From Chthoniobacteraceae bacterium (lineage in GTDB: Bacteria; Verrucomicrobiota; Verrucomicrobiia; Chthoniobacterales; Chthoniobacteraceae), in contig CANIWM010000063.1 in NCBI GenBank assembly GCA_947471505.1, positions 1 to 35,956 of the forward strand: a stretch of DNA of 35,956 nucleotides. The letters run 5' to 3'. Positions 8,701-17,544 of this stretch are shown piece by piece; the stretch's first letter is position 1; each line of letters opens with the position of its first letter. The notes beneath the pieces are model-generated. The model was not told the origin of the DNA. It was given only the letters and a program-made list of their open reading frames with translations, and did no database searches. The translations under genes were made by a program, and so were the position numbers.

Positions 8701-11700
8701 TCGTCGCAGTCGCTGGAGTCGTCGCGCCGACGGGCAGGAACGGGTTCGCGATTTCCGTCAGCCCGCCGAAGTTTTTCTCCAGCTTCGTCAGCCGCACCGT
8801 CATCGTCTCATCCGCCTCCGGCGTGCTATCCTGCTGAACGGCCACCGTGATCGTGATCTGACTTTGCCCCGTCGGGATCGTCACAGACTTCACTTCCGTG
8901 TCCGAGAACCCAGCAGGGAAATCGGTCGCGTTCGCAACGGCCCCGGTGCCCGCAAGCAACGTCATGTAGCTCACCTTCACAGGATACGCCGCAGTGACCG
9001 AAGTGCCCGCCGCGTTCACCAGCTTCACCACGAACGAAAGATTGCTACCCTCGCGTGCGACGACGCCGTCGATCCGCGCAAACGGATCCGCCGGGACATC
9101 GTTGTCGTTAATCACCACCGTCGCCTCATTCTCGCCAGTCGTCGCGCTGATGATGCCGTTCAGCACATTCGTCAGGCGGACGAGGAACTTGTCCCCATCC
9201 AACTCCAAGACGCTGTCGTTGATCGTCGAAATCGAAAACTCGCTGCTGCTTGCAACACCAGCCGCAAACGAGATCGTGCCATTGGTATTCGCAACAAAGT
9301 CCGTCCCCGCAATCGCCCGCAGCGGGTCCGATGACGCGACCTCAAACGTCGAATACGAAACCGTCGCCGAAAAATTCAGCGCCCCCGTCCGCTCGACCTT
9401 GAACTTCGCCTTGCCGCCCTCGGTGACAGCGCCGGGGTCCACCCGCACCAGTTTGAACACCGATTCATCCGCCTCAATCGTCGCCGTGGCCTCATTATTG
9501 CCGCTCAACAGCGCAAAGCCGTCCGCCGGGATGCTGATTTGCAATTTGAACGCCTCGTCCAGCTCTCCCTCATCGTCCGATACGACCGAGATCGCCACCG
9601 TCTTCGAGGTCTCGCCCGGCGCAAAAATCACCTGCCCCGTCGTCGCCGCAAAGTCACTGCCCGCGAACGCCGTCCCAGCCACCGTGGTGTAGTTCACCTT
9701 CACCGGCGTGGACGATGGCGCGGAGTCCAGACGGATGGTGAAATTAACCACCGTCGTCGTCACTCCGGCAATCCCTTCCACGACAGAGCCGCCCGACACC
9801 GTCACCGTGCGCAAATCGTTCTCCGCAATCGTCGCGATGCCATTGCGAATGCCACCGACAAAGCCCGGCTCTTCGCCGACCGTGCCGGTTTTCGTAAAGT
9901 TCGCCTGCACCAGCGAGACGCGGAACTTCTCATCCGGCTCGTCGAGCGTATCGTTCACCAGCGCCACGCTGATGTCCCCCTCGCGCTGCCCCGCCGCGAT
10001 GAGGAGCGTCTGGTCCGTGAGTTCCGCAAAGTCCGTCACCGCCAGCGCCGTGTCCGCCAGCGAGCTCCATTTGATCGTGATGTCCCGCTCCGTCACATTG
10101 CCCACCAGCTTCACCACGAACTTCGCAGGCACCGCAGACTCCTGCACGATAATGTCCGAGATTTGCACCTGCGGGGCCGCGTCGTCGTCCGTGATGGTCA
10201 CGACCGACTTCAGATTGGCCGCCGTCGAGTCCAGCTTCGCGCCGGTGACGCCGGTAATCGTTACCACGAACTTCTCGTCCCACTCGTCAATCGAGTCGCC
10301 CTTGAGGTTTACGCCGATGAACAAATCCGCCGGCAAAGTCCCCGCCGCGAAGGTCTTCGTGAACGTCGGAAGCTCGTAGTCATACACCGAAGTCGCCGTC
10401 ACCGTCGAAGGTGCCGCCTTCGCCGCCACGTCGCCGGAATCCGTCGGCGCAGTAATCGTGTAAGTCACCGTGAACGCTCCCGAGATCGGCGTAATATCGA
10501 GCATCACCTTCGCCTGATTACCCACGGGCGTCACCGCGCCGTCGTCCTCGTCCACCGCCACCAATTCACTGCCAGCCTTGATCCGCAGCACGCCGTCGTC
10601 GTCCTGAATCGTCCCCTCGCCGAGCGCATCCGTGATCGTGAGCGTGTTCGCGTTCGGAGTCACTCCGCGCAATCCGTTGCTGATCGTGACCGTGAATTTC
10701 TCATCTCCTTCCACCAGCGCGTCCGGTGAGAGCGGCACTTCGATGTCCACGAACTTCGAGCCCGCAGGGATCTTCCCCGGTTGGTTGACCTGCCCGACAA
10801 AATCCGTCGCCGAAGCAGTGCCCAGCGCCGTGTTCCAAGTGAACGTCACATCTGCATTCGCGATCTCCGAGAGCAGCACGCGGAACTTCATGATCGAAGC
10901 TCCCGAATCCCCTTCAAAGCGCGCACTGTCCGCGATGCTCAGCGTCGGCAGCGGGTCGTTGTTATCAATAATCGTCCCCGTCCCCTCATCCACCACGGCG
11001 AGCGCGCCGGAGACTTGGGTGAACTTCACCTTGAACATCTCCGTCAGCTCATTCACGCGGTCGCCAAACACCGGAATCGAAATCTGCGCCGCACGTTGGT
11101 TCGCCGGAATTGTCAGCGTGCCGTCCGTCACCGAGCGATAATCTTTGCCCGTCAAATCCGTCGCCCCCGGCGCTGCGCCGACTGCCGTGCCATCCACGGT
11201 GTTGTATTTGATTACCACCGGATGCGTTGCAGCGACCGGCAGCGAGATGACAAAAATCATCTGCTGCTGCCCACTATCGCCCTCCGTCAGCGTGGCCGAG
11301 CCGATGGAGACGTTAAACTCGTCGTCCTGAATCGTCCCCGTCGCCCGAGCCGTGAGGATCGCCGTGATGCTTTGGGTATTCTGCTTCGCGTTGCTGAGGA
11401 CCAGTTCAAATTGCTCATCATTTTCCGCCGTCGTATCCCCCTTCACCGGCACCGACACGGTCATAATTCTATTGTCCGTAAAGATCAGCGTGTCCGTAGT
11501 CACCGTGTAATCCTGCCCCGCGATCGCCGTCCCATTCACCGTGGTGAAATCCACCGAATACTGCCTCCCCACCGCGATCTCCGCATCCGCCAGCATCACT
11601 TCGAAGACGAGGTTCCGCGTCCCGCTGTTCCCCTCGATCACCCGCGCGCCGCCCAGCACCGTGAACGTCGCGTCGTCGTTCGTGATTTCGCCGGTACGCG

Positions 11701-14700
11701 TGCTGTTCGCCGAGTCCACCGTCGCGCCCGTCGCGCTGGAGATCGTCACCGTGAAGTCCTCCTTGCCCTCCGCCACCGCATCCGCCGTGATCGGCACCAG
11801 CAGGCTGCCGCTCGTCGAGCCCTTGAGGATCGTCAGCGTCAGCACGCTAGGCTGCGTGTAGTCCGAGCCTTGCGTCGCCGTACCATCGGCGAGCGTAAAA
11901 GTGACCACCACATCCGTCGTGGCGATCTGATTCAGGTCCACGAAAAACTCCATGTTCGAGGCGACCGCATTCCCCTCCGCTTGCGAAATCACCGCCGGCC
12001 GCGCGACATCCGTTCCATTGCGGAAACGCAGCGTCACATCGTCCTCCAAAATCGTCCCGACTGCGGACCGTGCGGCCTCATTTGCAAAGAACGCATTCAC
12101 CGGATTACTCAGCGTGATTTTGAACGCCTCGTTCCCCTCCGCCACGCCATCGCCCGTCAGCTCGATTTCGATAGTCTTCGACGCCTGCCCAGCGGGGATC
12201 GTCACCGTCCCCGACAAGGCCGACACAATATCCGCCATATCCGCCGCCGAGACGCCCGAGGCCAGCAGCGCATCATTTAACGAGATCGTGTAGGTCGCAG
12301 TCACTTCCTTCGCAGTGCTGCCCGGACGGCTCACCGTGAAGACCAGCTTCGCAGGCGATCCCGCGTTACTTCCTTCCACGCGACTCGCGTCCGTGATCGA
12401 AATCGAACTCACATCCGCATCCGCGATGCTGCCAATTGCATCCAGCGTCGCGCCCGCACCTTCAAACACGCCCACCACCGCACCGGAAAGCCGCACGGTG
12501 AATTTCTCCACACCCTCGGAGGCATCCAAATCAGAGCGCACCGCCACCGAGAACGTCGCCGATTTCTGCCCCGGCGTGATGCTCACATGCTGCGCGGCCA
12601 GCGCGGTAAAGTCGAACAGCGGCCCCGTCGAAATCGCCGTGCCATCAATCGTAGTCACATCGAACTCCACGGGCGAAGACGCCTCACGGTCCAGCGTGAC
12701 CGTGAAGGTCATCGTGCCCGCGCTCTCGTTCACTCCCGCATCGGTGATGCTAATCTTCGGTGCGGCGTCATTATCCAAAATCGTCACCTCCGCCGAGTCA
12801 TCCACCGCCGACTCGACCTTCACATTGTGCGAAGTCGAATTCTTCAGCTTCACGGTGAATGTCTCGTTCAGCTCGCTGATCGCGTCCGGCCTCACTTTGA
12901 CGACGATGTTTTTCACCGTCTCGCCCGCCGCGAAGACCAGAAGACTGCTCGCTGGCACTTGGAAATCAGCACCCGAAATCGCCGCAGTGACGCCCGTCCC
13001 CGTCACGATCTCGAAGCCCACCGTCACCGTCTGCCCCACGGGCACGGCCTGCGAGAGCGTCACCGGGATCAGCACATCCACGAGATCATTCCCCTCCGTC
13101 GTGGAAACCACGGCATCCACAGGGAGGATTTTCGCGGTAATATCGTCGTCCCGAATGGTTCCCGTCGCCTCCAACGTTCCACCAACCAGAGCCGCTGTCC
13201 CGATACGCGGATCGACGATTTGAACGAGGAACGTCTCATCCGTCTCCACGTCCGTATCTCCCATAATCGTGACGCCAAGAGTCGCCGATTTCGAGCCCGC
13301 CAAAATCGTCACGGGCACCAACTCCACACTCACCTTGACGTAATCTGTGCCTTCCGTGCCCGCATTGCCCCCGCCCACTGCCGTCCGCCAGAAGAACGTC
13401 ACGTCTTGATCCGCCGCACGACTCAGCGTCACCGTGAAGTTCTTGATCGTAGTGCCCGAATCGCCCTCCGAGATCTGCGATTCGTTCGAGATCGAAAGCG
13501 TCGGCGCAGCCTCATCGTTTTGAATCGTTCCCGTCAGCGTCTTGCTCGTCCCGCCCACCGTATCCGGGGCCGCGAGCAACCCGCCCATGACGTTGGAAAC
13601 GAAAACGCCCACCGTCTCGTTCGACTCGAAGATGTTGTCCTTCTTCACCTTCACCACAAAGCTCGTGCTCGTCGTATTCGCCGGAATCGTGAACGTATTT
13701 ATGGAAACCGCCGTGAAGTCCGAGCCGGGGGTCGCCGTGTAGGGCGAACCGGAAAGCGTCTCCCAATCAAACGTGATGGGCGCACCCGCCGCCTTGTCGA
13801 GCGTCACGGTGAATGTGAGATTCGTGAACTCATCGATCGTCTCCGAAGCAGGATTCCCCTCCGACACCGTGGGCGCCGTAATCGTGATCAGCGACGCCAC
13901 ATCATCATTCGTGATCGTCACCGTCCCCTGCGTCACCGCGCCAAGTTGGGCGTTTGTCGAGCCGATGAGATAGACATCAAAAGTCTCATCCAGCTCAAAG
14001 TTCCCATCGCCCGTGAGCGGCACGGAGACGGTCGTCGTCGTCTGCCCGGCAGGGATCGTCACCGTGAGCGAGCTTGGGTCCGAAAAATCCGAGCCCTTCA
14101 CCGCCACCGCAGTGCCGTTCGTCAGCGAAAGAGTGCCATTCGTCAGCGAAAGATTCACCGTCACCGGGAATGCCGAGACACTCGACAGCGTCACCGTCAT
14201 CAGGGCGACGTTGCCATTCGCACTACCTATGACGTTCTCCGCAACCGACAGCGTGGCATTGATGGATACCGTCTGCTCGTCATTGAAAATCGTGCCCGTC
14301 CCGAACTGGTCCGCAATCGTCGCCGAATCCGCACCCACCTTTGCATTGGAAATCGTCACCGTGAACGTCTCATCCGCCTCCGTCGTCGCATCCCCATTGA
14401 TGTCCACGAAAATATCCACACTCGTGCTACCTGCGGGAATCGTCCCCGTCAGCCCCGAGATCGCCGCAAAATCAATCCCGCCCAGCGCCGTGTTGTCCGA
14501 CGTTTTGTAGTCGAAAGTCACATCCCGCGACGCCACCAGCGGCATCGTCACCGTGAACTTCAACTGGCTCGTCCCGCCGTTCCCCTCGACGATGGACGCA
14601 TCGCTGATGGAAAGCGCCACCACATCATCATCCGTGATCGTGGCGACCGAATCCGCAATCGCATCCTGTGCCAGCACCCCGCCGTCCACCGGTTGCCCGT

Positions 14701-17245
14701 TCACATCCAGCGCGGCATTCACGCCCACCCTCACCTCGCCCACGCGCACCGAGAAAGTCTCCGAAGTCTCCACCCGCGAGTCTTGCGAAACTGGGACCGA
14801 CAAGGTCCCCGTCGTCGCTCCCGCCAGGATGATGATCCACTTATCCGTCGCATCGAAGTCGGTGCCCGCACCAGCAGTGCCGTCGATCGTGGTCAGGTGA
14901 ATCGCGATATTCTCACTCGCTGCCTTGTCGAGCTTGAGGGTGAAATTGAAGTTCGTTTTCCCGCTCGGGCTCGTCCCCTCCAGCACGGTCGTCGCAGTCG
15001 TCGGCGACATGATGGAGACGTTCGGGTCATCGTCCACGATCGTCATCGTCGCATCCGCATCGGTAATGCTGAGCTCAGTGGTGCCACGGAACGCTTTGGA
15101 GATCCGCACCGAGAAAGTCTCGGAAGTCTCGCGCGCCAAATCGCCCTTCACGTCCACCTCCACCGTCTTGCTCGTCGTTCCCGCAGGAATCGTGACGCTC
15201 ACCGGCACAAGCACTTGCGTGAAATCCGCCGCGTCCGCCGCATTCGCGCCCGTGTCCAAAACCGTCACGTACTCGAAGGTCACATCCGTATCCGCTGCGT
15301 TGGACATCGTCACCACAAACGACAGCTTATGCGTACCCGAATCAAACTCGACCACGCTCGCATTCGCCACCGATAGAGTCGGCTCGCTATCGTCGTCCGC
15401 AATCGTCGCGGACGCTGTGGCAGTCACGATTCCATCATACGGCACGTTCGCGACTTCCACGCTGTCGATGCGCAGCGAGAACGTCTCATTCGCTTCCTTC
15501 TGGGTATCTGGGCGGATCTTCACCGCCACGACCACATCCGGCAGCCCCGCCGGGATCGTGAAGACCGCCCCAATGAGCGCAGTGTAATCGCTATTCGCCC
15601 CGCCCGCAGTCGCCGTCCCATCCACCGTGGACACCCGCACCGTCACAGCCTCAGCCATCGAATCCGACGCCCCGCGCGTAATACGGAATACCGCCTCCGG
15701 GTCCCCGGCCGACAAACTTTCCGTGACCGCCGCCACTGGCCCCACCACGCTGATTCCCAGCGGCGTCACCCGGATCGTCCCCAGCGCCTGCCCACCGCCC
15801 ACCGCGATGCTCAGCGGCACCGAGCCCGCCATCGGACTCGCAATCTGCACGCGGAACTGCTCGCTCCCTTCCCCCGTCAGCGCGTCGCTCAAAATCGTCA
15901 CCGGGAGTTGCACGGTCGTCTGCCCCGCAAGGATCGTCGCCGTCGTCATCACCGCGTTGTAGTCCGCCCCCGCAATCGCCTGCCCAGAAATATCCGCCGT
16001 GTTCCACGAGAACGTCACATTCTTATCCGCAGGCCCGGAAAGCGAGACGGTGAAGTTCATCACCTGCATCCCCGTCGCCGGTTCCTGAATCATCGCCCCC
16101 GCCACCGAAATCGTCGGCTGGGCGTCATCGTTCGTGAGCGTCACCGGCAGAGCAGCCGTCGGGAAATCGATCGTCACCCCATTCCGCTTCACATCATCCA
16201 GCTTCAGAGAGAACGACTCGTTCGACTCAAAAATCGAATCCGCCGTCACCTTCACCGGCACCGTGATCTGCGTCTGCCCTTTCTGGATCACAAACTTCTG
16301 GTTCACCAGCGCCGTAAAGTCCGAGCCCCCAGTCGCCGTCCCATCCACCGTCGAGACAAATACCTCCGTATCCTCCGAGGCCGCCACCGACAGCTTCACC
16401 GCAAAATTCACCGTCGTCTCCGTGCTGCTCGTCCCCTCATTGCCCGTCGGCGACGACAGCAAATCCAGCGTCACATCCGGCTCATCATTGATGATCGTCC
16501 CCAGCGCCTTATCCTTGCCCGTCACAAACTCCAAAAACGTCGCCCCCATCACCGGATTAGAAAGCTGCACCTCAAACGTCTCATTCGCTTCCTTGGCCGT
16601 ATCCGAAGTGACATCCACCACGATTTCCACCGAAGTCTTGCCCGGATCAATCGTCCCCGTCGCCCCCGAAACCACCGTGTAATCCACGCCCGCTGTCGCC
16701 AAGCTGGAGCCCGTGCTCGTATTCTGGGTGGACCACATAAACGTCACCGGCTGGCTCGACGCATTCGTCATCGACACCGTGAACTTCATCTGCGCCGTCC
16801 CATTGTCCCCTTCCTTCACGCTGGACGCAGTAATACTCAGCTTCGGAGCCGCATCGTTCCCGTTCAAAATCGTCCCCACCGCCGTCGTCGCCCCCCCCAA
16901 AGTATGCGTGCCAGACGGATTACTCAGCGCGACGGAGAAGCTCTCATCCGGCTCGATTTTCGTATCCCCCGTCACCTTCACCACGAACGTCTTCTCCACC
17001 GTATTCGCCGGGATCGTCACGATAAAATGGGTCAGCGCCGAGTAATCCCCATCCGCCACCGTAGCCGTGCCATCCAGCGTATTGACTTCCACCGTAAGTG
17101 GCGTCGGCGAAGGGATATCCAACAGCACCTTAAAGGTAATGTCCGACTGCCCCACCTCCCCTTCCGTCACCGAAACGGGACCGGCTAAAGTTAAAACGGC
17201 GGGCGCGATACGCGCTTCCAAAGGCTCGATGCTAGGGATTCTCAT
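5744..17245 (-). CDS. Giant surface/matrix protein: about 26 Calx-beta repeats plus a glycine/beta-strand repeat C-terminus
   Basis: This single uninterrupted 3833-residue ORF opens with MRIPSIEPLEARIAPAVL. Its LE-x-RIAPA segment resembles the short N-terminal motif of large secreted Verrucomicrobia and Planctomycetes proteins (LEPR-type). No classical signal peptide is visible. From ~15 to ~3205 I count about 26 Calx-beta-like repeats of roughly 110-140 residues. Each typically has EG-x-SG near its start, DGTA..G-D(F/Y) in the middle, (D/N)ET(F)-V-L-(S/N)N, and a terminal GTI-x-(D/N)DD. By family knowledge Calx-beta domains bind Ca2+ through these acidic loops and occur in adhesins. Residues ~3205-3833 form a different region of recurring IGK(I/V)-V-G and GSI/GDI units, suggesting a beta-helix or stacked-strand fold. 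The end (FINEV) shows no LPXTG, PEP-CTERM or aromatic barrel signal. Adhesion or matrix function is inferred. Confidence 0.93.
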   Translation of the reverse strand: MRIPSIEPLEARIAPAVLTLAGPVSVTEGEVGQSDITFKVLLDIPSPTPLTVEVNTLDGTATVADGDYSALTHFIVTIPANTVEKTFVVKVTGDTKIEPDESFSVALSNPSGTHTLGGATTAVGTILNGNDAAPKLSITASSVKEGDNGTAQMKFTVSMTNASSQPVTFMWSTQNTSTGSSLATAGVDYTVVSGATGTIDPGKTSVEIVVDVTSDTAKEANETFEVQLSNPVMGATFLEFVTGKDKALGTIINDEPDVTLDLLSSPTGNEGTSSTETTVNFAVKLSVAASEDTEVFVSTVDGTATGGSDFTALVNQKFVIQKGQTQITVPVKVTADSIFESNESFSLKLDDVKRNGVTIDFPTAALPVTLTNDDAQPTISVAGAMIQEPATGMQVMNFTVSLSGPADKNVTFSWNTADISGQAIAGADYNAVMTTATILAGQTTVQLPVTILSDALTGEGSEQFRVQIASPMAGSVPLSIAVGGGQALGTIRVTPLGISVVGPVAAVTESLSAGDPEAVFRITRGASDSMAEAVTVRVSTVDGTATAGGANSDYTALIGAVFTIPAGLPDVVVAVKIRPDTQKEANETFSLRIDSVEVANVPYDGIVTATASATIADDDSEPTLSVANASVVEFDSGTHKLSFVVTMSNAADTDVTFEYVTVLDTGANAADAADFTQVLVPVSVTIPAGTTSKTVEVDVKGDLARETSETFSVRISKAFRGTTELSITDADATMTIVDDDPNVSIMSPTTATTVLEGTSPSGKTNFNFTLKLDKAASENIAIHLTTIDGTAGAGTDFDATDKWIIILAGATTGTLSVPVSQDSRVETSETFSVRVGEVRVGVNAALDVNGQPVDGGVLAQDAIADSVATITDDDVVALSISDASIVEGNGGTSQLKFTVTMPLVASRDVTFDYKTSDNTALGGIDFAAISGLTGTIPAGSTSVDIFVDINGDATTEADETFTVTISNAKVGADSATIADQFGTGTIFNDEQTVSINATLSVAENVIGSANGNVALMTVTLSSVSAFPVTVNLSLTNGTLSLTNGTAVAVKGSDFSDPSSLTVTIPAGQTTTTVSVPLTGDGNFELDETFDVYLIGSTNAQLGAVTQGTVTITNDDVASLITITAPTVSEGNPASETIDEFTNLTFTVTLDKAAGAPITFDWETLSGSPYTATPGSDFTAVSINTFTIPANTTSTSFVVKVKKDNIFESNETVGVFVSNVMGGLLAAPDTVGGTSKTLTGTIQNDEAAPTLSISNESQISEGDSGTTIKNFTVTLSRAADQDVTFFWRTAVGGGNAGTEGTDYVKVSVELVPVTILAGSKSATLGVTIMGDTDVETDETFLVQIVDPRIGTAALVGGTLEATGTIRDDDITAKILPVDAVVSTTEGNDLVDVLIPVTLSQAVPVGQTVTVGFEIVTGTGVTAAISGADFQVPASSLLVFAAGETVKNIVVKVRPDAISELNETFTVKLKNSTSHNVKVESAVDDSAEVTILDNDAAPKISITDAGVNESAGTMTFTVTLDREASSPVEFDVTTIDGTAISTGPLFDFTALAAQHVSITPGQKSATFSVAVRSDLDASEGVEKFTVRLSGAVVGVFEGAGATLDAIGSIADADVSSISITDASRVEGSNAGSPAKLVFTVSRPGSTAKEVTATYTISLNDALLASGVSAADMADIVSALSGTVTIPAGQASKTIEIELTGDGVAEGNEAFKITLSNPVNAFFANEAARSAVGTILEDDVTLRFRNGTDVARPAVISQAEGNAVASNMEFFVDLNQIATTDVVVTFTLADGTATQGSDYTQPSVLTLTILKGSTSGSLLVPITADAVAEGKEDFTVTISSATGATVDSANSTRTGEITNDDATFTVLGGARVIEGNSGTRNLVFEVMLADAEIAVGRQYSVDFTTVNGTAIAGQDYTVTTDTLIFTDNRIMTVSVPVKGDTTAENDEQFELVLSNAKQNTQSITAILTARATGTIQDDEFNVSIGSATLTEGDSGQQQMIFVISLPVAATHPVVIKYNTVDGTAVGAAPGATDLTGKDYRSVTDGTLTIPANQRAAQISIPVFGDRVNELTEMFKVKFTQVSGALAVVDEGTGTIIDNNDPLPTLSIADSARFEGDSGASIMKFRVLLSEIANADVTFTWNTALGTASATDFVGQVNQPGKIPAGSKFVDIEVPLSPDALVEGDEKFTVTISNGLRGVTPNANTLTITDALGEGTIQDDDGVLRIKAGSELVAVDEDDGAVTPVGNQAKVMLDITPISGAFTVTYTITAPTDSGDVAAKAAPSTVTATSVYDYELPTFTKTFAAGTLPADLFIGVNLKGDSIDEWDEKFVVTITGVTGAKLDSTAANLKSVVTITDDDAAPQVQISDIIVQESAVPAKFVVKLVGNVTERDITIKWSSLADTALAVTDFAELTDQTLLIAAGQREGDISVALVNDTLDEPDEKFRVSLVQANFTKTGTVGEEPGFVGGIRNGIATIAENDLRTVTVSGGSVVEGIAGVTTTVVNFTIRLDSAPSSTPVKVNYTTVAGTAFAGSDFAATTGQVIFAPGETSKTVAISVVSDDEGELDEAFKLQISIPADGFALLSGNNEATATIEADESVFKLVRVDPGAVTEGGKAKFKVERTGALNFSATVSYSTFEVASSDPLRAIAGTDFVANTNGTISFAAGVASSSEFSISTINDSVLELDGDKFLVRLTNVLNGIISATTGENEATVVINDNDVPADPFARIDGVVAREGSNLSFVVKLVNAAGTSVTAAYPVKVSYMTLLAGTGAVANATDFPAGFSDTEVKSVTIPTGQSQITITVAVQQDSTPEADETMTVRLTKLEKNFGGLTEIANPFLPVGATTPATATIDAIGKIRNEDSLITVAAVSQPEGNAALSDMTFVATIPAATSFPVSFHFKTKNGTADATDFDAQEGDVTILAGETQATIVIKVKGDMIREGADAFTLALSAPVNGIFGASETAVVNGTIVNDDPGPLLTISGGDIDEGNVGDANADLVFTVTLTGQITENVTVNFESANGTASSSGVLQDYIATQGVLTFTPGSASTQLIHVKVIGDKWKEGNETLTVNISGATGGAEIVTRSAVGTILDGADSTIGVSLKDTSSVEGGNAVFTVELTSLGAGTLAFKGSTRSGSADTADITGATDKDFSIDAAAAKTGTITVATRQDSTFEASETFHLDLSGLPSGFEFIPGGSSAQAIIYNDDQRIISGREFEFIDEDGDLVNIKVSKGALFAPNQFGVLTSRGIVTLAAAGSVGGQSISSINFLGTGREFEGANVTVSRKPQAGYDRPTDGQVNVGEVIAAQSGFASLQQGVYLGTVKIDGDLGRIQAGSTLTPKSISKLEVGSLGVIDRSGDGALQTVFFGSVGSILVHGDVEGTIFAVGSSVNLATGFLTGLGAIGKITIEGQLVGGATENAGYISSNSKIGAITVGGIVGGTGLDTGKIQASRTIGSFTALGDVSGGEGIGSGQVIGSSIGKVQFGKAGRRGVPEIRANLIGGDAGPDSELAASQILAQVGSGAIVSFSGIGSVNMNGDIQGGSGSNSGMIFANRNVGKIAVGDIIGGEGESSGRIGVFGGVKSFSAGTIQGSTSSMAGRVQITGRIGNLTIENLLGTTDPSEAGSSINRAGSIAAGDIGKILVTGDIKAATGTGGEHLGSASIFSAQSIGSLTVKGSVEGADVAGGVRAVVISAGGNIGKVNIGTMRFAEILAGYGPDETGGTFTTARGTLRNGDAQIGKVTVGTFSASSIVAGVDDGGDDSFGTSNDVVPQTGITNSAKLISRIASVTILNALAGNNTAGIVAQAVGTVKVAGVKVIFGADELKEIADGTNVFINEV

Positions 17246-17544
17246 AAAAAGTGGGCTATAAAATTGGGCGACGCAACCTACGGCGAGTCAAAAAGTCGTC
17301 AAGGAGTGTAATAAAATAATTAGCACGCCCGCGAGATTGCGCCCGACCAAGGACACCCGCCCTCAGAAATCGTTCAATCTCGGGAGGAAATTGGGGCAAT
17401 TTTCGCCTTCGACGATCAGCCGAGCGTGGGAGAAATGACGAATGACGAAGTTCGCCGGGTTCGTAATTTGTCATTTTCGCTTTCCGCAAAGATCGTGATT
17501 GAACGAACGCCGCCTCCCCGCGCAGCATCGCCCTGCACCCATTT
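17246..17544. other. Intergenic region between divergent giant gene and xylB, with inverted repeat
   Basis: This stretch must hold the start signals of both the giant minus-strand gene and xylB. The clearest structure is an imperfect inverted repeat with arms 17433-17449 and 17460-17476 (15 of 17 positions complementary, 10-nt loop) built on the words AATGACGAA and TTCGTAATTTGTCATT. AT-rich stretches near 17257-17265 and 17310-17322 could hold promoter elements, but I cannot fix a -35/-10 pair with proper spacing. A minus-strand frame covering 17256-17582 overlaps the start of xylB and lacks protein-like character. Confidence 0.5.

Noticed and set aside
12587-15376. 929-codon plus-strand frame opposite the giant gene
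   Set aside because: It is Arg/His-rich, low-complexity antisense of the Calx-beta repeats, with no recognisable domain.
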